Positions 1 through 8,051 of a DNA stretch of 18,378 nt are shown here, in pieces. Every line of letters begins with the position of its first letter. Position 1 is the first letter of the stretch. The notes beneath the pieces were generated by a model that was given only the letters and a program-made list of their open reading frames with translations, searched no databases and was not told where the DNA came from. Both the position numbers and the translations under genes were made by a program. The DNA comes from Streptomyces katrae (GTDB lineage Bacteria > Actinomycetota > Actinomycetes > Streptomycetales > Streptomycetaceae), in the NCBI RefSeq assembly GCF_000966975.1, contig NZ_JZWV01000250.1:1-18378 (forward strand), read 5' to 3'.

Positions 1-2067
<2,067 letters not shown>

Positions 2068-2310
2068 CGTCTCTCCCTCGTCGGCGCGGCCGCGGCGGCG
2101 TCCCTCGGCGCCCCGGCCCGTTCCACGCTACGCGAGGGCCCCGGGCCGCCGCTTCTCCGATACTGACCGGTCCGGGCACGGGGCGGGGCGGAGCCCGGCG
2201 GGCACGGGGTTCCGGCCAATCGCGCGGATCCCGAGGAGGGGGTGGTGCGCTTCCAACGGGCCTTCCGGGCGCGTACTTCCGGTAAGGGTGGGTGTTTCGG
2301 TCGGCCCGCC

Positions 2311-2330
2311 GGAGGGCGTCGCCGCCCTCC
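2311..2330. repeat. Perfect 8-bp inverted repeat upstream of the reductase promoter
   Basis: GGAGGGCG and CGCCCTCC form perfect arms around a 4-base TCGC loop, ending 14 bases before a TAGTGT -10 box. No plus-strand gene lies immediately upstream that would need a terminator, so an operator over the -35 region is the simpler reading. Chance palindromes are common at this GC content. The remainder of the 289-bp divergent intergenic region (2068-2356) shows only the UvrA-like ribosome site and a possible TAGCGT -10 for that gene at 2130-2125, without a recognisable -35. Confidence 0.4.
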
Positions 2331-2344
2331 GCCGGGGCCCGCGC

Positions 2345-2350
2345 TAGTGT
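2345..2350 (+). promoter_or_regulatory. Leaderless-type -10 box of the reductase / KS-AOS unit
   Basis: TAGTGT is followed after six bases by the GTG start at 2357, so transcription would begin at or next to the start codon. There is no Shine-Dalgarno sequence before this GTG, which fits a leaderless message, common in Streptomyces. No clear TTGAC-type -35 is present 17-18 bases upstream; that position is occupied by the inverted repeat at 2311-2330. Confidence 0.5.
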
Positions 2351-2356
2351 GCGTAC

Positions 2357-3298
2357 GTGAACTCTCATGTCGTCATAGGTTTCGGACCCGCCGGCGCCGC
2401 CACCGCCCGGCTGCTCGTGGAGCAGGGCCGCACCGTGAAGGTCGTCACCACGTCGGGCCGCAGCCCGGAGCCCGGGATCGAGCACGTCGCGCTGGACGCG
2501 AGGGACAGCGGGCGGCTCACCGAGGCGGTACGGGGCGCGGCCGCGGTCTACAGCTGCGCCGCACCGCCCTACCACCGCTGGGCGGCGGAGTGGCCGGCGC
2601 TGGCCTCCTCGCTCTGTACAGCCGCCGAGGAGACCGGGGCGGTGCTCGTCATGCTCGGGAACCTCTACGGGTACGGGCCCGTGGACGGCCCCCTGACCGA
2701 GGACCTGCCCCTCGCGGCGACCGGCACCAAGGGACGGGTGCGCGCCGCCGTCTGGGAACGCGCGCGGGACCTGCACCAGCAGGGCCGGATCAGGGCCGTC
2801 GAGGTACGGGCCTCCGACTTCTTCGGGCCCGGCGTCACCGACGGCGGGCACCTCGCGGCGCGCGTGCTGCCGCCGCTGCTGCGCGGCAAGCCCGTCTCCA
2901 CCCTCGGCGACCCCGACGCCCCGCACAGCTGGACCTACCTCCCCGACGTGGCCCGGGCCCTGGTGGAGACCGCGGGCGACGAGCGGGCCTGGGGCCGGGC
3001 CTGGCACGTGCCGACCGGACCCGCGCTGTCCGTACGGGAGATGGTGGACCGGCTCGCCGCCGAGGCGGGCACCGGACCGGTCGCCGTGCGCGGCGTCCCG
3101 CCCCTGGTCCTCGGCCTGGGCGGGCTGTTCTCGCCGCTGCTGCGCGAACTGAAGGAGATCCGCTACCAGTTCGACCGTCCGTTCACGGTCGACTCCAGTG
3201 CCTACGAGACCGCGTTCGCGGCTCAGCCCACCCCGCTGGACGAGCAGGTCAAGGCGACGGTGGACTGGTGGCGCGGACGCCTGGCCACCACCGGGTGA
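2357..3298 (+). CDS. NAD-dependent epimerase/dehydratase-like (extended SDR) reductase
   Basis: 313 residues from GTG. The N-terminus carries a Rossmann glycine motif GFGPAG (residues 8-13) after a hydrophobic strand. The family pattern NLYGYGP (102-108), RASDFFGPGV (151-160) and PHSWTY (189-194) matches the extended SDR/NAD-dependent epimerase class. A normal YxxxK pair is not visible: Tyr104 or Tyr106 is followed by Lys125 in GTKGRVRA, so the chemistry may differ from textbook SDRs. The stop codon is 17 bases before the ATG of the next gene, or overlaps it by four bases (GTGA) if that gene starts at GTG 3295, so the two are almost certainly cotranscribed. Inference: it reduces or otherwise modifies the ketone product of the downstream enzyme. 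It could also be an unrelated housekeeping reductase. Confidence 0.85.
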   Translation: MNSHVVIGFGPAGAATARLLVEQGRTVKVVTTSGRSPEPGIEHVALDARDSGRLTEAVRGAAAVYSCAAPPYHRWAAEWPALASSLCTAAEETGAVLVMLGNLYGYGPVDGPLTEDLPLAATGTKGRVRAAVWERARDLHQQGRIRAVEVRASDFFGPGVTDGGHLAARVLPPLLRGKPVSTLGDPDAPHSWTYLPDVARALVETAGDERAWGRAWHVPTGPALSVREMVDRLAAEAGTGPVAVRGVPPLVLGLGGLFSPLLRELKEIRYQFDRPFTVDSSAYETAFAAQPTPLDEQVKATVDWWRGRLATTG

Positions 3299-3315
3299 CG
3301 GTTGCAGTGAGAGGG

Positions 3316-6300
3316 ATGGATTCCACAGTGGACCCCAGCGCAGCAGGGCGGGGACAGGACAGGGGCGGGGAGCGGAACCGGGACGACATAGCCGTCGTCG
3401 GGATGGCCTGCCGCTTCCCGGGCGCGCGGAACCTGAACGAGTACTGGCGGCTCCTGACGGACCCCCGGGCGCAGTTCGGCCGTGTCCCCGACACGCGGTG
3501 GCGCGCCGACGCCTTCCTCAGCGAGGACTTCCGCGACACCTCCGCCGCCTATACGGACACCATGGCCCTGCTCCCGGACGTGGACCGCTTCGACGCGGCC
3601 CACTACGGCATCCCGCCGCGGCGGGCCAAGGCGATGGACCCCCAGCACCGGCTGCTGATCGACCTCGCCCGCGAGGCGATCCAGGACGCCGGCTGGGAGG
3701 CCGACGGCTTCGACCGGGAGGAGACCTCGGTGATCACGGCCCTCACCGAGAGCGGCTACCGGGGCCTGACGACCCTCCGGATCCGTATGCGCCAGCTGGC
3801 CGGCGGCGAGTTCGGGGCACGCCCGGCCGATCCCCGCTGGGCGGACACGGCGCGCGCCGTCGACGGGATGCGGGGCACCTCCGTCGCCGGGATCCTGCTC
3901 AACATGGGTCCGAACACGATCAGTTCGGTCTTCGACCTGCACGGCGAGAGCTACGCCCTGGACTCCGCCTGCTCCGGCGGCCTGATGGCGGTGGCCAACG
4001 CCGTGCACGCGCTGCGCTCCGGCCGCACCCGCATCGCCCTCGCGGGCGGCGCCCAGCTGGTCGTCACCCCCGACCTCCTGGTGGGGCTGTGCCGGATCGG
4101 CGCCATCTCGCGCAGCGGCCGCTGCCTGCCGTTCGGCGCGGACGCCGACGGCTTCGTGCTGGGCGAGGGCGCCGGGATGCTGGTGCTGCGGCCCCTGTCC
4201 GACGCGCTCGCGGCCGGGGACCGGGTGTACGCCGTGATCCGCGGCGTGGGCACCGCCAACGACGGGACCGTCCAGGGCGGCATGCACCCGCAGGCCGCCG
4301 GGCAGCTGCGCGCCCTGCGCCGTGCCTACCGCGACGCCGGGCTGGCCCCCGGTGAGGTCGGCTACCTGGAGGCGCACGGCACCGGGACCACCGTCGGCGA
4401 CCCCGTCGAGCTCTCCGTCCTGCGCGAGCTGCGCGGGGAGGATGCCGCCCCCGCCTACCTGGGCGCCGTCAAGGCGGTGGTCGGGCACTCGCTCAACTCG
4501 GCGGGGCTGGCCGGGCTGATCAAGTCCGTCCTGGCCGTGCAGCGGGGGGTGATCCCTCCGCAGCCGGAGTTCGGGCTCGCCGAACCGCCCGTGCTCGACG
4601 CGGCGCGGCTGACCGTGCCCACGGCGCCCGTCGCCTGGCCCCGGGACGGCCGGCCGCGCCGGGCGGGCGTCAGCGCGTTCGGCTTCGGCGGCACCGGGGT
4701 GCACCTGGTGGTGGAGGAGCACACCGAGCGGCCGGCGGTCCTGCCGGCACCGTCCGGGGGCCCGTACGTCCTCACCCTCAGCGCCCGCGACCGGGCGGGT
4801 CTGGCCCGGTACGCCCGGGACCTGGCCGGTGCCCTCGCCGCGGACCGGCCCGCGCCGGCCGCCGTGGCCGACACCCTCGCGCGCCGGGCCCCCCTCGCCG
4901 AACGCCTCACCGTGGAGGTGCGGGACACCGACGAGGCGGTGGCCCGGCTGACCGGGGCCGCCGAGGCCCTGGAGGCGGGCCGGGTGCCCGGCCCGGCCGG
5001 GGAGGCGGCCGCACCCGCGGGGGAGCGCGTACCCCCGTGCACCCTGCCGCCGAGCCCGCTCGCCCCGCGCCGGCACTGGATCGTGGACGAGTCGGCGCGC
5101 GAGACGGCCGGCCCGGACCCGGAGCCCGCCCCCGCCGCCCCGGTGGCGGAGCCGGAAGGGGCGCGCTCCGGCGTGCCGGACGCCGCGACCGTCGTCCTCG
5201 AAGAGGTGTCGCGGACCGGCGTCTACCCGCTGTCCGACCTGCACGAGGGCCAGACGCTGGTCGCCGACCTCGGCTTCGACTCCCTGATGCTGCACGAGCT
5301 GGACACGCGCATCGCGAACCGGGTGCCGGGGTTCCGGACCGAGGAGATGTTCTCCCCGGACCTCACCATCAGCCGGCTGATCGCCCTCGTCGACCCGGAC
5401 CACGGCGTCCCCCGGCCCCCCCGGCCGGAGGCGGACCCGCCGGCCGCCGCCCCGCAATGGAGCGCCGAGACGGCGGACGTCGACGAGTTCCCGGAGGTCG
5501 GCAAGCTGGAACAGCTCCTGGGCTCCATCGCCGACACCGGGGCGGCCTTCCCCTACTTCCGGGTCCACGAGGGCACCATCCGCGACACCACGGTGATCGG
5601 CGGCCGGCCGTACCTCTCCTTCGGCAGCTACAACTACCTCGGCCTCTCCGGGCACCCCGCCGTCAACGAGGCCGTGCACCGGGCGGTGGACCGGTACGGG
5701 ACCTCGGTCTCCGCGAGCCGGGTCCTGTCCGGCGAACGGGACCTCACCGTCCGCCTCGAACGGGCCCTGACGGAGTTCCTGGGGGTCGGGGACTGCCTGA
5801 CGCTGGTCAGTGGCCACGCCACCAACGTCACCGCGATCGGGCACCTGCTCGGCCCGGGGGACCTCGTCCTGCACGACGCCCTCGCCCACGACAGCATCCT
5901 CCAGGGCTGCGCCCTCTCCGGCGCGGCGCGGCGCCCGTTCGCGCACAACGACGTGCGGCAGCTGGAGCACCTGCTGCGGCTCAACCGCTCCCGGTTCCGC
6001 CGGGTGCTGATCGCCGTCGAGGGCGCCTACAGCATGGACGGCGACCTCGTCGACCTGCCCGCCGTGATCGAGTTGAAGAAACGTTACGGCGCACTGCTGA
6101 TGGTGGACGAGGCGCACAGCATCGGCACCGTCGGCGAACGCGGCCGGGGCGTCGGAGAGTTCTTCGGGGTCGACCGCCGCGACGTGGACCTGTGGATGGG
6201 CACCCTGTCCAAGGCCTTCGCCAGCTGCGGGGGCTACCTCGGCGGCTCGCAGCGGATGGTGCGCTGGCTGCGCCACACCCTGCCCGGCTTCGTCTACAGC

Positions 6301-6672
6301 GTGGGCCTGACCCCGCCCAACGCGGCGGCCGCGCTGGCCGCCACCGAGCTGATCGCCGCGGAGCCGGAGCGGGTGGGCGCGCTGCGGCGCAACTCCGAGC
6401 TCTTCGTCGGCCTGGCCGCGGCCGCCGGCCTGGCGACGGGCTCCAGCGCCCACACGCCGATCGTGCCGTGCATCCTCGGGGACTCGGCCCGCACCCTGCG
6501 CGTGGCCGACGGACTCTACGCGCGCGGAGTGATCGCCGACCCGATCTTCCATCCCGCCGTGGAGGAGGGGCTCTCGCGGCTCCGGTTCTTCGTCACCAGT
6601 GAGCACAGCGAGGAGGACGTCCGCCGGGCGGTGGCGGCGCTGGCCGAGGAGGTGGCCTCCGCCGGGAGCTGA
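3316..6672 (+). CDS. KS-ACP-alpha-oxoamine synthase fusion (AT-less PKS/AONS-type enzyme)
   Basis: 1118 residues from ATG 3316, which has GAGAGG directly before it; GTG 3307 and GTG 3295 (overlapping the previous stop) are alternatives. Residues 24-468 are a type I ketosynthase with a complete triad: Cys219 in DSACSGGL, His354 in EAHGTGTT, His391 in KAVVGHS. Residues 482-560 look like a KS-AT linker and 577-590 (LPPSPLAPRRHWIV) like the usual post-AT tail, but the roughly 300-residue acyltransferase between them is absent. Residues 622-692 are an acyl carrier domain with phosphopantetheine Ser656 in LGFDSL. Residues 724-1118 are a fold-type I PLP enzyme of the AONS/KBL/SPT/CqsA group: His858 as stacking residue, Asp931 in DEAHS, Schiff-base Lys966 in TLSKAFASCGG. 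Family chemistry is decarboxylative condensation of an acyl thioester with an amino acid to an alpha-amino ketone. The acyl chain and amino acid cannot be read from sequence. Confidence 0.92.
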   Translation: MDSTVDPSAAGRGQDRGGERNRDDIAVVGMACRFPGARNLNEYWRLLTDPRAQFGRVPDTRWRADAFLSEDFRDTSAAYTDTMALLPDVDRFDAAHYGIPPRRAKAMDPQHRLLIDLAREAIQDAGWEADGFDREETSVITALTESGYRGLTTLRIRMRQLAGGEFGARPADPRWADTARAVDGMRGTSVAGILLNMGPNTISSVFDLHGESYALDSACSGGLMAVANAVHALRSGRTRIALAGGAQLVVTPDLLVGLCRIGAISRSGRCLPFGADADGFVLGEGAGMLVLRPLSDALAAGDRVYAVIRGVGTANDGTVQGGMHPQAAGQLRALRRAYRDAGLAPGEVGYLEAHGTGTTVGDPVELSVLRELRGEDAAPAYLGAVKAVVGHSLNSAGLAGLIKSVLAVQRGVIPPQPEFGLAEPPVLDAARLTVPTAPVAWPRDGRPRRAGVSAFGFGGTGVHLVVEEHTERPAVLPAPSGGPYVLTLSARDRAGLARYARDLAGALAADRPAPAAVADTLARRAPLAERLTVEVRDTDEAVARLTGAAEALEAGRVPGPAGEAAAPAGERVPPCTLPPSPLAPRRHWIVDESARETAGPDPEPAPAAPVAEPEGARSGVPDAATVVLEEVSRTGVYPLSDLHEGQTLVADLGFDSLMLHELDTRIANRVPGFRTEEMFSPDLTISRLIALVDPDHGVPRPPRPEADPPAAAPQWSAETADVDEFPEVGKLEQLLGSIADTGAAFPYFRVHEGTIRDTTVIGGRPYLSFGSYNYLGLSGHPAVNEAVHRAVDRYGTSVSASRVLSGERDLTVRLERALTEFLGVGDCLTLVSGHATNVTAIGHLLGPGDLVLHDALAHDSILQGCALSGAARRPFAHNDVRQLEHLLRLNRSRFRRVLIAVEGAYSMDGDLVDLPAVIELKKRYGALLMVDEAHSIGTVGERGRGVGEFFGVDRRDVDLWMGTLSKAFASCGGYLGGSQRMVRWLRHTLPGFVYSVGLTPPNAAAALAATELIAAEPERVGALRRNSELFVGLAAAAGLATGSSAHTPIVPCILGDSARTLRVADGLYARGVIADPIFHPAVEEGLSRLRFFVTSEHSEEDVRRAVAALAEEVASAGS

Positions 6673-6682
6673 GGAGCCCACG

Positions 6683-7255
6683 TCAGAACAGGGTCCGTTC
6701 GATCCGGCTGAGCATGGCGCTCGTCCCCGGGTCGCCGCCCTCGTCCGCCTCCGCGCCGGTGTGTGCCGCGTGCTGCTCGCCCTCCATCCGCTGGGCGAGC
6801 AGATAGGCGATGATCTCCGCCTCCTGCTCCTGGACGTCGTCGTAGGTCGCGCGCAGGAGCATGTCGCGCACGAGGTCGGGGTCGAGGTCGGGGAAGAGGA
6901 GGCGGGCAGCCGCCTCGTCCAGTCCGCCGGCCCCGCGATGGCAGCAGATGATGTGGCCCAGCTCGTGCAAGATGATGTGCTCCTGATGCGCGCTGGTGGT
7001 GTTGGCGTCGTAGAAGATCAGGTCCTCGTCACGCGCGGCGACCCACATCCCGCACGGGTGCGACGAGGGCATCTGCATCGGGACCAGGATGATCGGCCGC
7101 TCGCGCGCCTCGCCCAGGTGGCGGCAGAGGTCGGCGACGTCGGTCACCTCGGGCAGGTCGAGTTCGGCCAGCCGCCGGGCGCCGGCCTTGCGGAGCTTCT
7201 TGAGCCGGCTGCGCCGGTCGTGGTCGGCGGCCCGCTCCTTCCAGGAGCCCCTCAT
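6683..7255 (-). CDS. ImmA/IrrE-family zinc metallopeptidase
   Basis: 190 residues from ATG 7255. The zinc-protease motif HELGH lies at residues 97-101, preceded by a beta-strand-like stretch (LIFYDA). An EQEAEIIAYLLA helix (143-154) matches the ExEAxxFAxxLL helix that supplies the third zinc ligand in ImmA/IrrE (DUF955). Known members cleave a partner XRE repressor (ImmA/ImmR, IrrE/DdrO), and here the XRE gene is directly upstream in the same transcription unit. The start region is odd: an 18-bp tandem duplication separates it from the XRE stop codon (see 7246-7281). It is convergent with the KS-ACP-AOS gene with only 10 bp between the stop codons and no hairpin there. Older databases label such genes 'toxin'; nothing here supports toxicity. 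Confidence 0.88.
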   Translation of the reverse strand: MRGSWKERAADHDRRSRLKKLRKAGARRLAELDLPEVTDVADLCRHLGEARERPIILVPMQMPSSHPCGMWVAARDEDLIFYDANTTSAHQEHIILHELGHIICCHRGAGGLDEAAARLLFPDLDPDLVRDMLLRATYDDVQEQEAEIIAYLLAQRMEGEQHAAHTGAEADEGGDPGTSAMLSRIERTLF

Positions 7256-7281
7256 ACGGGCTCAGCCCCTCATACGGGCTC
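7246..7281. repeat. Perfect 18-bp tandem duplication at the XRE/metalloprotease junction
   Basis: The unit AGCCCCTCATACGGGCTC occurs twice without a gap (7246-7263 and 7264-7281). Read on the minus strand, one copy contains the end of the XRE gene (GTA TGA) and the other supplies the protease start ATG AGG GGC. With a single copy the two genes would overlap as ATGA, the usual coupled arrangement. In the present sequence the first ATG, at 7273, reads three codons to a TGA (M-R-G-stop), and the true protease start is the second ATG at 7255 in the same frame. Confidence 0.95.
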
Positions 7282-7746
7282 GGAGGGGCCGGGGCCGTCG
7301 GCGGCGGAGTCGGAGACGGGGGCGTCGGTGACCGGCGGGAGGCCCTGCATCTGCCGGTACTGGTCCATGATGGCCGTGATGGCCGCGAGGTTCTCCTTCT
7401 TCATCCCCGCCGCGCGCATGGCCACGGCGCGGACCCCGGACTGCCGCAGCGCCTCGATGGCGGCGACCTGGCTGAGCACCGACTCGGCGACCTTGTCGTC
7501 GAAGAAGTAGGCGACCGAGACGCCGAAGAACTTGGCGAGGGCGGCGAGGAGGTCGGGCGAGGGGTTGGAACGCTTCCCCGTGCGGAGCTGCGACAGGTAC
7601 ACGCCCCCGGCCTTGAGTTCGGGGTTGACCCGCTTCAGTTCCTCCGCCACCTCGGCGTTGGTCCAGTGCTTGCCCTTGGGACGGACCGTCTTGAACAGGT
7701 CGTCAAGGCGCCTGGCGAGCAGGGGCCGGTCGTCGCTCTCGCTCAT
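7270..7746 (-). CDS. EspR-like XRE-family transcriptional regulator
   Basis: 158 residues from ATG 7746, chosen because GGAGGGAG lies seven bases upstream; an in-frame GTG at 7767 has its ribosome site too close. Residues 27-85 form a helix-turn-helix with the pattern YLSQLRTGKRSNPS, then LAALAKFFGVSVAYFFDD. This closely follows mycobacterial EspR (YLSQLRSGNRTNPS, ALANFF, YFTDD), as does the following helical part with ...GVRAVAMRAAG (from memory of EspR, not a search). In EspR the C-terminal helices dimerise and the protein binds many promoters. The last about 25 residues are acidic and low-complexity. A perfect palindrome lies 28 bp upstream of the start, so autoregulation is likely. The adjacent metalloprotease suggests control by proteolysis, by analogy with ImmR/ImmA and DdrO/IrrE. 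Confidence 0.88.
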   Translation of the reverse strand: MSESDDRPLLARRLDDLFKTVRPKGKHWTNAEVAEELKRVNPELKAGGVYLSQLRTGKRSNPSPDLLAALAKFFGVSVAYFFDDKVAESVLSQVAAIEALRQSGVRAVAMRAAGMKKENLAAITAIMDQYRQMQGLPPVTDAPVSDSAADGPGPSEPV

Positions 7747-7774
7747 GGTGAATCTCCCTCCCGTCACCTCCTCG

Positions 7775-7793
7775 GTATAGCCCTTGGCTATAC
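7775..7793. promoter_or_regulatory. Probable operator of the EspR-like regulator
   Basis: GTATAGCC and GGCTATAC are perfect 8-bp arms around CTT, centred 38 bp upstream of the regulator's ATG. On the minus strand the palindrome contains TATAGC and TATACC, either of which could be a -10 box; GTGAAA (7804-7799) is a possible -35 for the latter with a 19-bp spacer. A bound dimer would then cover the promoter. The AT-rich arms stand out in this GC-rich background. Assignment to this regulator is by position only. Confidence 0.65.
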
Positions 7794-7916
7794 GCCAGTT
7801 TCACAGAATAGCGGTCAGTTGACAATTGGCCTGGACTCCGCCAACGTTGGGTCTCGCCGATAGCTGCCAGCTAACTCGCTACGGGGGACGTAGGACGGGT
7901 TGCCAGGCGGTGAAAA

Positions 7917-7957
7917 CGGACTGGCCCGGCCCTCGGGGGATGGGCCGGGCCAGTCCG
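7917..7957 (-). terminator. Intrinsic terminator downstream of the 7-TM gene
   Basis: A perfect 16-bp stem (7917-7932 pairing with 7942-7957, arms beginning CGGACTGGCCC) encloses a 9-base loop. On the minus strand it is followed directly by GTTTTC, giving a short U-tract in RNA. It lies about 95 bases past the stop of the 7-TM gene and about 170 bases before the XRE start, and so separates two minus-strand transcription units. Confidence 0.8.
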
Positions 7958-8009
7958 GGCGGTAGCCACCCGCCCGGCCCGGCATGGGAAGCGGGGGGAA
8001 CGGGGGAGG

Positions 8010-8045
8010 CCCGCCCGGTTTGACGGGGGATACAAACCGGGCGGG
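8010..8045. terminator. Second strong hairpin at the end of the 7-TM gene
   Basis: Perfect 12-bp arms CCCGCCCGGTTT (8010-8021) and AAACCGGGCGGG (8034-8045) enclose a 12-base loop. It begins seven bases after the stop codon of the minus-strand gene. The T-run (TTTT, 8049-8052) lies on the plus-strand downstream side, so as a classical terminator it would suit rightward transcripts. For leftward mRNA it may act as a 3' stabilising hairpin ahead of the terminator at 7917-7957. Confidence 0.65.
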
Positions 8046-8051
8046 AGCTTT

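Larger units (their letters stand above)
7747..8051. other. 305-bp intergenic regulatory region between XRE and 7-TM genes
   Basis: No coding region is supported here. From left to right it holds the XRE ribosome site (about 7754-7761), the 19-bp palindrome at 7775-7793, a TTGACA hexamer on the plus strand (7819-7824), the 10-bp palindrome CCAACGTTGG (7841-7850), the palindrome TAGCTGCCAGCTA (7861-7873), a 16-bp-stem hairpin (7917-7957), an imperfect GC-rich hairpin (about 7955-7978) and a 12-bp-stem hairpin (8010-8045). This is unusually dense structure for an intergenic stretch of this length. Confidence 0.75.

Noticed and set aside
2242..3315. N-terminal extension of the KS-ACP-AOS frame across the reductase gene
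   Set aside because: The extended part is an out-of-frame shadow of the reductase; the ketosynthase fold starts near residue 24 from ATG 3316.
3223..6681. 1152-codon open frame antisense to the KS-ACP-AOS gene
   Set aside because: A by-product of GC-biased third positions; the translation has no family features, while the plus strand encodes three intact domains.
6683..7746. Reading the XRE/metalloprotease pair as a toxin-antitoxin module
   Set aside because: That label is inherited from old annotations; the protein has a protease HELGH motif and no toxin signature, and a repressor-protease pair explains it better.
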